The notes: generated by a model from the sequence alone, not told the origin. 64,000 bases of DNA from Silurus meridionalis (GCF_014805685.1 NC_060901.1:20370905-20434904); one strand, 5' to 3'. Counted from the stretch's first letter, positions 44,633 to 56,928 are shown. Numbers and translations: made by a program.

Positions 44633-47420
44633 CTCACACACCCCCGATACACACCACTATACCCCCCTATACATACCGCTATACATCACACCCCCATACA
44701 CACCGCTATACACCACTCCCCCCATACACACCGCTATACAGCCCCCCATACACACGCTATACACCACCCTCCCATACACACCACTATACCCCCATACATA
44801 CCGCTATACATCACCCCCATACACACCTATACACCACCCCCATACACACCACTATACATCACCCCCATACACACCGCTATACACCCCCATACACACCGCT
44901 ATACACCCCGATACACACCACTATACACCACCCCCATACACACTGCTATACATCACCCCCATACACACCGCTATACATCACCCCGATACACACCACTATC
45001 CCCCATACATACCGCTATACATCACCCCCATACACACCGCTATACACCCCCATACACACCGCTATACAGCCCCGATACACACCGCTATACACCACCCCCA
45101 TACACACTGCTATACATCACCCCCATACACACCGTTATACATCACACCCCGATACACAGTGCTATACAACCCCCCATACACACCGCTATACATCACCCCC
45201 ATACACACCGCTATACATCACCCTCCATACACACCGTTATACATCACCCCCCATACACACCTATACATCACCCCCCATACACACCGCTATACAGCCCCGA
45301 TACACACCGCTATACACCACCCCCATACATACGCTATACACCACCCCCATACACACCAATATACCCCCTTCATACATACCGCTATACATCACCCCCATAC
45401 ACACGCTATACATCACCCCGATTCACACCACTATGCCCCCCATACATACCGCTATACATCACCACCCCCATACACACCGCTATACACCACCCCCATACAT
45501 ACCGCTATACACCACCCCATATACACGCTATACACCCCCATACACACCGCTATACAGCCCCGATACACACCGCTATACACCACCCCCATACACACTGCTA
45601 TACATCACCCCCTATACACACTGCTATATAACCCCCTATACACACCGCTATACATCACCCCCATACACACCGCTATACATCACCCTCCATACACGTTATA
45701 CATCACCCCCCATACACACTGCTATACATCACCACCCCATATATACCGCTATACACCACCCCCATACATACCGCTATACACCACCCCCATACACACCACT
45801 ATACACACCCCCCATACATACCGCTATACATCACCCCCCATACACACCGCTATACACCCCCATACATCACCCCCCATACACACCGCTATACATCACCCCC
45901 ATACACACCGCTATACACCCCCCATACACACCGCTATACACCACCCCCATACACACCGCTATACACCACCCCCATACACCGCTATACAGCCCCTATACAC
46001 ACCGCTATACACCACCCCCATACACACTGCTATACATCACCCCCTATACACACTGCTATATAACCCCCTATACACACCGCTATACATCACCCCCATACAC
46101 ACCGCTATACACCCCCATACACCGCTATACACCCTCCATACACACGTTATACATCACCCCCTATACACACTGCTATACACCACCCCATATATACCGCTAT
46201 ACACCACCCCCATACATACCGCTATACACCACCCTCCCATACACACCAATATACCCTCCTTCATACATACCGCTATACATCACCCCCATACACACGCTAT
46301 ACACCCCCATACATCACCCCCATACACACCGCTATACATCACCCCGATTCACACCACTATACCCCCACCATACATGCCGCTATACACCACCCCCATACAC
46401 ACCGCTATACACCACTCCCCATACACACCGCTATACAGCCCCGATACACACCGCTATACACCACCCCCATACACACTGCTATACATCACCCCCTATACAC
46501 ACTGCTATATAACCCCCTATACACACCGCTATACATCACCCCCCATACACACCGCTATACATCACCCTCCATACACACCGTTATACATCACCCCCCATAC
46601 ACACTGCTATACACCACCCCATATATACCGCTATACACCACCCCCATACATACCGCTATACACCACCCTCCCATACACACCAATATACCCTCCTTCATAC
46701 ATACCGCTATACATCACCCCCATACACACCGCTATACACCCCCATACATCACCCCCCATACACACCGCTATACATCACCCCGATTCACACCACTATACCC
46801 CCACCATACATGCCGCTATACACCACCCCCATACACACCGCTATACACCCTCCATACACACCGCTATACAGCCCCGATACACACCGCTATACACCACCCC
46901 CATACACACCGCTATACACCACCCCTATACACACCGCTTATACACCACCCCATACACACCGCTTATACACCACCCCTACATACCGCTATACACCACCCCC
47001 ATACACCGCTATACACCACCCCCATACACACGCTATACACCCCCCATACACACCACTATACACCCCCATACACACCGCTATACAATCACCCCTCCATACA
47101 CACCGCTATACACCACCCTCCATACACACCGCTATACACCACCCCCATACACACCTATACACCACCCCCATACACACCGCTATACACCACCCCACCATAC
47201 ACACCACTATACACCCCCCATACACACACCGCTATACATCACCCCCATACACACCACTATACACACCCCCATACACACCGCTATACATCACCCCCATACA
47301 CCACTATACACACCCCCCATACACACCGCTATACATCACCCCCATACACCACTATACATCACCCCACCCCATACACACCGCCATACACCCCCCAATACAC
47401 ACCGCTATAACAGCTATACA
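44633..47420 (+). repeat. 2.8-kb minisatellite, about 25-bp unit, higher-order structure
   Basis: Over 100 units of the type CACCCCCATACACACCGCTA plus TACAT, with 18-27 bp variants. The plus strand has almost no G beyond one per unit. Distinctive variant units recur at long spacing: CTGCTATATAACC at 45621, 46053 and 46502; CCTTCATACAT at 45368, 46258 and 46692; CGATTCACACC at 45420, 46346 and 46782. These spacings show block duplication near 430-450 bp. Because the unit holds no plus-strand stop, frames of 337, 952, 359 and 228 codons arise here (44618-45631, 44628-47486, 45433-46512, 46810-47496). Their peptides are only shuffled TAIHHPHTHRYTPP text and are not proteins. Confidence 0.97.
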
Positions 47421-47919
47421 TCACACAGCAGTACATTTTCATACTCAAACCATTCAGTGTCTCGACTCTTCAAGAGCGATGTTTAAATATTTATGAAGCC
47501 TGTGATGCTGCAGCCTGATTAAATACAGCTGTAGTCCCTAAAATACGTTCAGATCACGAAAGAAAAACCCCACGCGGGTGGAATTTATGCGATGGGAGAT
47601 CAGCGCGAGTGCTCTGCTTATCCAGGCTTTTTAGCACCCAGTTAAAAGTCAAACAGGGCGTGAAGAATGGACGGAGGAGAAATACGGCCGTCTCGTTCAC
47701 ACCGGGCGCCGGGAGGAAGTCTTTCAGAGAGGTGTATGAATCAAACGTGGAGACGAGAGGAAAACAGGACAACACGGGGCGCTTCTGACCTACACAGAAG
47801 ACCTGGAGGATGCAAAACTACACTACACACAGATGTCTGGGGAAATGAGGAGGTCTTGAAGTGGAACTATGGGATTAGGTGAAATGGATGTGATGGATGG
47901 ATGGATGATCAGCTTCAAT
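47421..47919. other. Single-copy stretch
   Basis: Opposed short frames at 47554-47882; no motif. Confidence 0.5.
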
Positions 47920-48155
47920 CCACAAAAGCATGCATTGTGGTTCTTCCACAAAGAATTTTGGATGCTGTAACATAAAATTTCCCCTTCACTTGAACTAGGA
48001 GACGCAAATCTGTGCACTGAAGAAGCTCCATGAACATCTCAATGGGTTGAATGTATGTGGAAGATCTTGAGTGGCCGGCTATAAAGCTCCAGTGAACACC
48101 CACCCCAGACCTCTTCACCTCCTTCTCACCTACATCAGTACTTGACTTTACTTCT
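47920..48155 (+). mobile_element. Non-autonomous Tc1-like element fragment
   Basis: TTCACTTGAACTAGGAGACGCAAATCTG, GAAGATCTTGAGTGGCCGGCTATAAAGCTC and CTCACCTACATCAGTACTTGAC match the 5404-5883 and 53838-54296 copies. Confidence 0.72.
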
Positions 48156-49344
48156 TCCAGCTTTACAGGCATCTTTATTGATAGAACATATTTATTGTTT
48201 GATCCAAGTCCACCAACAAGAATGAAAACACACGACAATATGAGTATTAATATCCTGCAAAACCCTGGGATTTCATTCACTACTACACTCAAGGAATCAG
48301 TGAGTAATCAGAACGAAGAATCCAGACAACTGCATTTTTTTTCTTTCCGCAGCTCATCGAGAGACGATTTTCAATTCACAGCTGTAATTTATACACGGGA
48401 TCGTATCGATAAACGCAGAGCCACAAGCATCCGATCTGCAATCCAAAGCAAATGTAAACCTGTCGTCTTATATCATATTCACTAAGTTTCATGCCGAGTT
48501 TCTCATTTTTATCAATTTTATTTCATTATACGCAGAAATACAGCAAATTCCCAAGATTCATTTCACCACAAGCCTGTGTTTGCTGGACCTGGTAATTGTA
48601 CATAAAACAGGACGAAAAAAAAAAAAAACATGAGCTGTGTATTAAAAACGTCCCGTAGCGCATTGGTGGTGAGCGAAATCAAATAAATAACGTCAACCAG
48701 GACATGAAAAACTATAACCCACGACAGAAAATGCACTGTGATGCACCATATGAGGGCCATCAGCGTAAATCAGGTGCACAGATCATGTGACTGGGGGGAA
48801 GGGGGTTGATCATCTTATCAAAATTAAAACACTCGGAGGATCAACTGATCATATAGAAACTCAAAACCTGCAAGAGCTCCATCGTTTCATCCAGGTTTCA
48901 CTATCAGAACCTCAAACAAAAGCTAATGGACCCTGAGTGCTGAAGGTCCATCAGGAGCTCATCCTACACGCTTTTTAACTCTTTCCTTGTCACCCTACAC
49001 CGTAGGAGAGCGTTTCTTTCTGAGGTTCCCCCCTGAGGTCCAACTGAAAATAACAATACACATATCACATATTCCAGGGGAATTTAATACACCCGAGTGG
49101 TCCGAAGCAAAGGTTTGGCTTGTGTACATTCCAGTAAACGATCCACTGAATCAGTTCTGCTTGAACAAGGATCTGTGTAGGGCTTGAAGTTCTTGAGATG
49201 TAAACATTCACATGATTCGATTTGATTTCTGTAGCGATGTGATGATGGGAAAAAGCAACACGGTCTGTTTCTGATCATTACGAACGCAGCATTGACTCCA
49301 TTAAGAGAAAATCTTTGCTCATATTTATTTACATGAGCAAATTG
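48156..49344. other. Single-copy stretch, no supported gene
   Basis: Poly-A run at 48616-48628. Frames at 47915-48292 (-) and 48195-48485 (+) partly read the element relic and lack domains. Confidence 0.5.
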
Positions 49345-49515
49345 TTTACATTGACGGCGTTCGGCCATAATGTCCTTATTCAAGGTGACTTACAGTGAAA
49401 TCATCTATACACTGAACAGGTGAGGGGGAAGGAACTCACTTAGGGGTTCAACAGTGGCAGCTTGGTGGTGCTGGGATTCAAACTCATGACCTTCTGATCA
49501 AAAACCCAACAGGGG
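49345..49515 (-). mobile_element. tRNA-like SINE
   Basis: Tail TTTACATTGACGGCGTTCGGCC and TTATTCAAGGTGACTTACAG, then GTGGCAGCTTGGTGGTGCTGGGATTCAAACTCATGACC with the B box, and TTCTGATCAAAAACCC. Confidence 0.84.
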
Positions 49516-49747
49516 GGTTCTGAGCTTTGGTCAACTTTAGAGTTTTCCCGGTGTTCCACACAGATCAAGATGTCGTTTCTTTTCTTCTTCATCCACATGA
49601 AGAAGACAGAGGGCTGATGATGCCTGTGCCATTAGCAGACGATTGAAATAAGATACAGGAATCCATTAGTAATCATCACAGCAGGTGTAAATGCCACTCA
49701 CGTTCTAGCACTTCCGGTTTTCTTGCTTTGATGCTGAATACAGACTA

Positions 49748-49761
49748 CTGCCACCTGCTGG
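49748..49761 (-). promoter_or_regulatory. CTCF-consensus-like site
   Basis: Minus strand CCAGCAGGTGGCAG fits the vertebrate CTCF core consensus CCASYAGRKGGCRS at every position. Occupancy cannot be judged from sequence. Confidence 0.4.
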
Positions 49762-50659
49762 TATGGAAGAGTTATGTTTTCTCATGCAAAAGCGAAACGT
49801 AGACGCTAGTTCATTATCATTCTGTCTGGTGTTTTCTAACGCAACTTATTTTTGCCCCAATGCAGGCGATGTGAGTCGAGCAAGTTCTTTGGCGCCGGTT
49901 TGGTGCGTCCCATTTCATAATCAATGAAATGACACTAGTGACCTTGACCACGATGTTTTTCTCCTCCTCTATCTCGCTCTGGTGTTATAAAAACCTCCTG
50001 AGATCCATCCCTCTTTATGAAATTCAGAACGGTGAAGCCGGGCCGAGACGCACAGAGCTGTTTTTTAAAACCTGCTGACACTCGGTACAGCGGGTTCCTT
50101 GTGCATCAGCGCTTCAAATTGAGATAGCGTTTATACAGAACCTGCTTAATTTATCACGATCGATTTCTGGCCTGTCACAACTCTACTGTCAGCTTGTTTG
50201 AGGCACTTCTCACTGTGTCAACACTGCAGAGTGAAACTCACAAAAAGGAAAAAAAGCTCTTCTGACGACACGGCCGTAACGACGAGCTTCGCCCCGTGGC
50301 GATTCACAGGAACTCGAGACGTGGAAAGATTGATGTCTCTTAATGCGTACTCAGTCGCCAAGCTAAATGATTCCCTCTCTCTTTCCCTCGCTCTGTGGTA
50401 TTAAAGCTAAAGTGCACAGCATTGGGAACAGATTTGACCTCTGACCTTTCACAATGCTGCCTACTGCCAAAATCCACACAGGGGACCGCTGACTGCATGA
50501 CTCATATTTTCAGCAAACACACCTTTCGAACTCTTTTCCCATCTTTGGGGTCATCGTCCTGGTGTCCTCCCTGTTCTCCGTCGTTCCAACGATTTTAATT
50601 TCAGCAGTGTAAAACGTCAGCGCAGCTCCAGCGCCGTGGAATAATACGAGTCAACAAAG
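49762..50659. other. Single-copy stretch
   Basis: No supported gene; two overlapping 67-68 codon frames without motifs at 50198-50598. Confidence 0.5.
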
Positions 50660-50685
50660 GTGTGTGTGTGTGTGTGTGTGTGTGT
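50660..50685. repeat. (GT)n microsatellite
   Basis: 13 units. Confidence 0.94.
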
Positions 50686-50827
50686 TTAATTGAGTTATGT
50701 GCTGAGGTCAGATCTGAAACACGGCCATTTGTCATCCGAACACGGCGACGATAAACTGGCTGAATCTCAGCTGCATTGTAAAACCTAAAACCGATGCACA
50801 CTTGAAGTACCACGAAGGACCCCACAA

Positions 50828-51175
50828 AGTCTCCACACTAAAATGTTTTTGTGTGAAAGCACATATTTCTCTTCTCCGTTTTGGCCTCCAGTCCACACCG
50901 ACAATCAACGGTGTTTTTGAAAACGATCTCCAAAGTGGATCAATAAAAGAACTGTGGGAACGGAGGCTTTCGAGAACGAGGACACAATCTAATCATGTGA
51001 CACGAGCCTGTTTGGAAGACGTTTGAAAGAGCCAGAAAGTAAATAAATGGCAATAAAATTATTTTACACGTGCGCAGTACGAGGATGTGATTGTTTTCAG
51101 ACATTTCAGTGTGGTTGAGCAACTTCTGAAAATGAATGTTTGGACGAAAACGCTATTTTAGTGTAGACATAGCCA
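50828..51175 (+). mobile_element. GTGTGGAC-ended non-autonomous DNA element, copy 2
   Basis: Starts TCTCCACACTAAAATG and ends TTTTAGTGTAGACATAGCC, so the termini are inverted relative to each other. TTTTTGAAAACGATCTCCAAAGTGG in the interior mirrors copy 1 (37631-37927). Confidence 0.65.
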
Positions 51176-51280
51176 AAGATCTGCTTCAGAGGTTTTGAGA
51201 ATGTTCTGGTCTGTAAAGCTCCTTAGATACAGTCCTGGATACATGACTGTAGGGTCCATGTGAAGGTCTGGCATGAGGGA

Positions 51281-51390
51281 AGGGGTAGCTCAATGGATAA
51301 TATGTGGGGCTACTGCTGGGCCCTTGAGCAAGGCCCTTAACCCTCAGCTGTATAAGTGAGATAAATCTCAGTCGATCTGTAAATGAACGT
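51281..51390 (+). mobile_element. tRNA-like SINE, internally deleted
   Basis: A box GGGTAGCTCAATGGATAA followed at once by TACTGCTGGGCCCTTGAGCAAGGCCCTTAACCC; the B-box segment between them is missing. Confidence 0.82.
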
Positions 51391-52384
51391 TTTGAGATGC
51401 TTCAGCACGTTTTCTGTTTAGACCCACGTAAGAGTCCCAGAAGCATTATTTACTGTAAAAATCAGTAAGGTGCCACATTTACTCTTCTTGATCTGCACAA
51501 CGTACAAACGAGCGATCGTCGCACTTCCTGTTTCGTATCCATCCGTCGAATGTCACTGTTCGACACGTGCGTCGCCATTAGACACATGTTTGTGATGTCT
51601 AAGCTCCGGAGCCACGATGAATCAGAGAATCCGCCAGTATACACAGGACACTATTCCGGAGCCGCCTCAAAGAAAACACGCCGTGGCCTGATGTCTCATT
51701 TGCCGCCTAATGAATGATCAGTGTCATGGAGGAATGAGATGGGATTTAGCGCCGCGTGAGTAAAGCCTGCGAATTCGCCAAAGCTCGCTAAACCTTTCAT
51801 CAAATTCTGCATTTCGCCCAGATGATAGCGGCGACACTCTGCTGAACAGACGAGCGCGAGCAGCGAACGCATGCCAAAGACAATCCTTCATATAATACTT
51901 TTCATCAGGGCTGCAGATTACTGCGAAAATAACCAATTTCCCAGCTGAGCCGACCAACGCATTCAGAAACATAGCATGGTGCTCGCTAGGGGGCTTGTGT
52001 GTGTAAGTGTGTGTAGTGTGTGTATAAGTGTGTGTGTGTTAAGTGTGTACTGTATGTACAGGACAAACAAGGAAACGCCATGACTATCCTTTCTCCAGCA
52101 TTTTAAAATAAACCACTTAAAACATGAAATTAATCACAGGGATCGCCGGACAGAAGTTACGGGGGGAAAAAACATAATTGCATCTAAAACTGACACATAA
52201 ACGACACACACTTTCAGTTAAATTTACACCTTCAGTTAGCACAATACTGAGTTTTATTCCATTTGTCTCAGTCTTTGCTAAAATTACAGCTGTAATTGCA
52301 GTGTATGTGTTTGTGTGCTGTAAAAGCCTGGAGTTAATCCACAGCTGTGTTCCTCTTAGATACGAGAAAATAACTGAGACCATC

Positions 52385-52386
<2 letters not shown>
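51391..52386. other. Single-copy stretch
   Basis: Imperfect TG-rich run at 51996-52056. 51640-51970 is complex, conserved-looking sequence without coding evidence. Confidence 0.4.

Positions 52387-52434
<48 letters not shown>
52387..52434. repeat. (GA)n microsatellite
   Basis: 24 units. Confidence 0.97.
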
Positions 52435-52437
<3 letters not shown>

Positions 52438-53437
52438 GCTCGGGAGCTTCCTTCCTCTTTCTCGTTGACAAATGTTACATAAATTATTCAGGCCAAAAGT
52501 AAATGGTCTCCGATCGCTCCGTGAATAAGTGCCTTTTTAAACTTATGTACTCAAAGCTTCACGAGCCGAGGTCAATCGCTGAAGTCCTGAATTTACATCA
52601 GAAAGATCAAAAACCTCTTCTTCTTCTTCTGCTTTCTTTTCCTCTCACACTGCATAACAACCAGCGAAATACTGTATAAAGCGGTTGTAGGGCTCGAGAA
52701 CATGGGATTTTTATGCACAGAGGGGTGCAAAGGGCTGAATCTACTACAGAATAATTAAAAAGAAATGAATTTCTGGTATACGGAAATATTAAACTGCAGG
52801 GGAACTGGAACAGAATCACTTTTACTCGCAATGTGTGGGCTTTTGAACCTGCAGCTTTCATATATACGTATATTCACAAACACTTCGTTCAGGTTCTCTA
52901 ACCTGACAAGGAATATATTCCTTATATTGAGCTCTATAGCAGGAGATCTTCCACTCATGGAATTTACAGTATAAATATATACAGTATGTGTGTATGTGAG
53001 AAATTTTTACATTGAGTATAAAAGTGTGATACTTGCTATGAATCTACTACTGTAAATACATTTATATACAAAAAATACAGAATATATGAAGTGGAACAGA
53101 AGTGCATGACATGTCCCATCAATGTATCCTTCAGACTGTGATGGTTGCTGTGAAGAAGTTGACCCTGGACCATCTATTTCTAGTACAAATGTTCCTCTGC
53201 ATATTCACTATTCTGCACTGTTCCTGGTCACGAATATTTAATGTTCGTAAATTTATCCAAATGACTTGTTATTTATTACTTTATGCAACAGTTCAGATTT
53301 GTTTTGCATGCTGTCATTGACACGTCTGCTTTAGGATGCTGGAGCCACGATACGGATTTCTACATCGTTCAACACGTACGATACTGAAAGTGTTACATCC
53401 TTCTTAATGAACGCCAGTGAACTTCATTTCCAAACGA
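52435..53437. other. Single-copy stretch
   Basis: Short TTC run at 52614-52628; AT-rich after 52950. No gene supported. Confidence 0.5.
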
Positions 53438-53740
53438 GAGTCGCTTCCGTCAGGATCTGAAAAGCCGAGCTCGTTATCGATTGTTTTGATGAGCCACCGA
53501 TGATCTCGGACCTTCTCATGACAGAATGCAAATGAAAACAATTGGTAACGGAGATCCTCGGCGGTGAGCTCGGCGTGCGTCCAGCTGCTTCGTTAACGTT
53601 TATTCCGCCTGCATTTTTCAGAAGTTATGCCGTGTCAGCTATGTCCGATTTCTCCAATTAGCATGCTTCAGTTCTGCACCTGACAGCAAAAGTGTTTAAT
53701 GTCACAGCTCAATCGAGGCAATGAAGAAGCCTATCAAATC
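53438..53740. promoter_or_regulatory. Candidate enhancer-like single-copy block
   Basis: Contains a perfect POU octamer ATGCAAAT (53526-53533) followed 4 bp later by ACAAT, a SOX-type core, and CCAATTAGCATGC near 53655. The sequence is complex and repeat-free between two repeat-rich zones. Motif presence only. Confidence 0.3.
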
Positions 53741-53837
53741 TTAATCCTCACACCCGGTCTTCCTGCTGGAGAAGGTCGAGCTCTTCGGCATTTATAGCAC
53801 TACATACGTACAGTTTATTAGGATTAAAAACAATAAA

Positions 53838-54296
53838 TGGACACGTAGAACATGGACACCTAATCATCAAATTCCACAAATAGTCCTCATTTGCTGTTAT
53901 AAGAAGCTCCACTCTTCTGGGAAGATGCTCCACTAGATTTTGTGGAGATGTGTGAGATCTCATTTAGCCACCTAGTAGAGTCAGGCACTGATGTAGGTGA
54001 GGTCTGGGGTGGTGTTCACATCCATCCTACAGGTATTCAGTAGGGTTTAAGCTCTATAGCAGATACACCACTCAAGATCTTTCACACACATCCAACCCAT
54101 GGAAAGAAGATCTTCATAGAGCTGGGTTTGTGCACTTTGTAACATGCTTTGGGTCTCTTTGTTTGAATTAATGGTAAAATTTCATGCTCCTGCATCCAAA
54201 GACATTCTACACAACTGTGTGTTTGTGGGAACAGTTTGGAGAAGAACCACATGTGGGTGGAAAAGGTGGGTGTCCCAATACTTTTGAGTGTATCCT
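53838..54296 (-). mobile_element. Non-autonomous Tc1-like element, long copy
   Basis: Runs from GGACACCTAATCATC through ATAAGAAGCTCCACTCTTCTGGGAAGATGCTCC, GATGTAGGTGAGGTCTGG, CATGGAAAGAAGATCTTCAT and TTTGGAGAAGAACCACATGTGGG to the end GTGTCCCAATACTTTTGAG. Nearly full length for this family, in reverse orientation. Confidence 0.8.
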
Positions 54297-54349
54297 AATA
54301 GGTAATATGTTAATGCGAATATAAAGTTACTTAAAAGTCCTTTCAGAAA

Positions 54350-54565
54350 TCTGGTTCAGATTAGCTAATGTTAGCGCGCTAGCAAAGAACAAATCCTCTT
54401 CCATCAGCGTGAGCACGTAGCTTTTTGTCTTGTGTTAGCAATGTTGGTTAGCTAGCATGACATCTAATCTCCAGTCAGTAATCTGTGTTAAAATGATAAC
54501 GTAGAAAAGGATTATTATAATCCAGTCAGAAATCCTCTCAGGTTAGCATGTTAGCATGTTAGCAA
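54350..54565. repeat. TTAGC/GCTAGC-rich segment
   Basis: GTTAGC, GCTAGC and TTAGCATG recur about ten times, ending with TTAGCATG in tandem at 54543-54562. Confidence 0.55.
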
Positions 54566-54821
54566 AGCAAAAGTGGGTTGTGAATATCTGTCCCAGCACA
54601 AGTCCTGGTGATTAGAGGTTCTGTTCCTTATTGAGTCTCCAGACACCCAGAACCAGATGAAAGAGACAGAGCTAATTTTAACCCTGAAACATCTCTGATC
54701 ATGAAGACAATGATGGAGAAACTGCTGGAGTGAAAGCAAACAGAGGATGGAAACACTTCAAGCTACATGACAAAAAAAAGAAATGCACTTTATTATAGGA
54801 GTAAGATGTTCCCAAATGTTT

Positions 54822-54850
54822 TCTCTTCTTCTTCTTCTTCTTCTCCCCCT
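54822..54850. repeat. (TTC)n tract
   Basis: About seven TTC units. Confidence 0.9.
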
Positions 54851-56558
54851 CCCCTGGTCCTGTGTCAGCAGTTCTCGGAGCGATCTTTATTCCGTGTGCT
54901 TTGTAAATGTTCCTGATTATAATGAGGCCAGCTGTGATTGATACAGTGCATTTCCAGCCTCGCGCTCCATTCGCCGGGGTTATTTACTGTACCTTAATGA
55001 ATTTACCCGACTCTGTCACTTCCCCTGAAAAAACAAAGCCCAGCCAAGCACACTTCTGTCTCTGGTGCACTTTTGTTTATTGTTCTCTCCAGAAAAAAAT
55101 GAGGAAAAAGTACTTAATGGTAAAAAAATAGACAGAGAAAGAAAAAACACTTAATTTGGCCTGCTCGAGTGTGTGTTGTTCAATATTCCCAGTGCATCTG
55201 TTCACAAATATTTGGCTACTCTCGCTAATTAAAAACGAGGTGCAGGGGTACAAACTGCGAGCGAGGAAAAAAATATTGTGATGTCACTTCCTGCTTAATT
55301 CTGAGCTCTTCTTCAGATCCACATTCACGTTTAGTCTAAATCTCAGCTATCTAATTAGAACATCACCAGAAGTGCGTTAAAGACGGAGACGCATCCGAAA
55401 CCCGCGAGAGCCTCGGTGACCGAGAGCGACCCGATCAAGGATCTGCGTGACGAGAAGATTCCACTAATCCCACATACCCGAGCAGCCACCTGTTCCTCAA
55501 ACTGTCCTCTATTAGAACCAGCAGCGCACATCGCTCACACACTTTCCTTCCTAAAGCAGCGTTTCTGCTACAAAACCTCCCAAGATCACAATCACACAAT
55601 CACACTTCCACATCTCCAACATCATCACTGAAAAAACAACAAATACACAACAAAATGCTGATATTGTGACACTTCCTACAAGGATTAATTTATTTATCCC
55701 CTGGACAGGGTGAATAGTGGATTGTCCCAATAGTGGATTGTGATTGGAAGGAGTTCCGGTGTCAATAGTGGACCTTTATGAGCTCCATTGAGGAATTTTA
55801 CGTGAGGGTTTTTGCAAAAAAAAACTGGAGAAGAAAACGTTCTTGTGAATCGTTCTTTTGATGCATTCAATCAGTTTTGTCCTTCAAACATCATCAATCC
55901 CAGTTTGAACTTCTTAATGCTGAAAGTGACCATGGTACAAGGTGATCATCCACAGGTTGGTGTGAGATCTTACACCATTTTAATGCTTCACCTCAGGCCG
56001 ATGTTCACCTCCACCTCCTGTAACACCTCACAGAAAGGAGTCTCCAGTGTCAGCACTGGATAATCCAGTGATCTGGTTTAGAAGCGTTTGTGAAATCACG
56101 TATGAGATTATTATCTAAATGATATAAGGAAGAAGAAATATCTCAGAGGAAAGTTAGTGCATTTAGAAAAGAAATCGATTCTTCTCGGACATTGTTTGCC
56201 AAACAACTTAAACCTGAGAGAAAAAGCTAAAAGTGCTGAAGCTGATGTTTAGCAGGCCTTCTGGAGTTTACCTCGGGGGAACTCGCATTGTCTTCTCCAA
56301 GTAATAAACAAGACTAATTGCACAAAACTTGGACACGTCCCCTGAGAGGTGACCTTTCCCAGTCGGGCGCCGGAGATCTGTGCTTGGTGTCCTCTGACGC
56401 AGCGTATAAACTCCAGCCAAACTATCTGAACAGATATATTAGTCATGGCAGACGCTCTTCATGACCTCAGCGTTAGGCTTGTATAGAGAAACCAGAGGTC
56501 AGAGCTGATCTTGGCTCCATTTTGGTGTTTTTTTTTTTAACACGAATAAAACATTATG
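54851..56558. other. Single-copy stretch, regulatory-looking at 54880-55080
   Basis: CCAGCTGTGATTGATACAG (PBX-type TGATTGAT) lies in complex sequence near 54928-54946. No frame has a domain. 55720-55760 carries a short local duplication of CAATAGTGGATTGT. Confidence 0.4.
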
Positions 56559-56683
56559 AACGAGTCTTTAATGTGACTCAGAAGAACGAGTCGTTTAAAA
56601 GAGTGATTCATTTATTTTCAACGAGTCGTTAATGCGACTCACAAGAATGAATCGTCTCAAAGAGTGATTTGTTCATATTCTAC
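56559..56683 (+). repeat. Two tandem 61-bp units rich in GAGTCG/GACTC
   Basis: Unit 1 from CGAGTCTTTAATGTGACTCA (56561) and unit 2 from CGAGTCGTTAATGCGACTCA (56622). Each contains an internal inverted GAGTC...GACTC pair and an AAAGAGTGATT word. Confidence 0.85.
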
Positions 56684-56860
56684 TGGATGCGCATGGGCAA
56701 AGCATCTCGACTCTTCTAGTCCGAGTCGTTTATTCTTTTTTCACGTGACATCCAAAGACTGTACACAATGCAATAGATCAGATTTTTCTGATCAAAGGAA
56801 CGAAATGAACTAAATGACTCAAAAAAGATTCGAAGAACGAAAATGAATATCATTTAGACC
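56684..56860. other. Continuation with GAGTCG/TGACTCA words
   Basis: GAGTCGTTT near 56723 and ATGACTCAAAAAAG near 56814 extend the motif field; possibly part of a decayed DNA transposon. Confidence 0.4.
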
Positions 56861-56920
56861 CGAGTTTGACTGAATGTTGTGCAGTGTCAGTGCTTTGTGA
56901 AGGAACTTGTATAACTAAGC

Positions 56921-56928
56921 GTGTGTGT

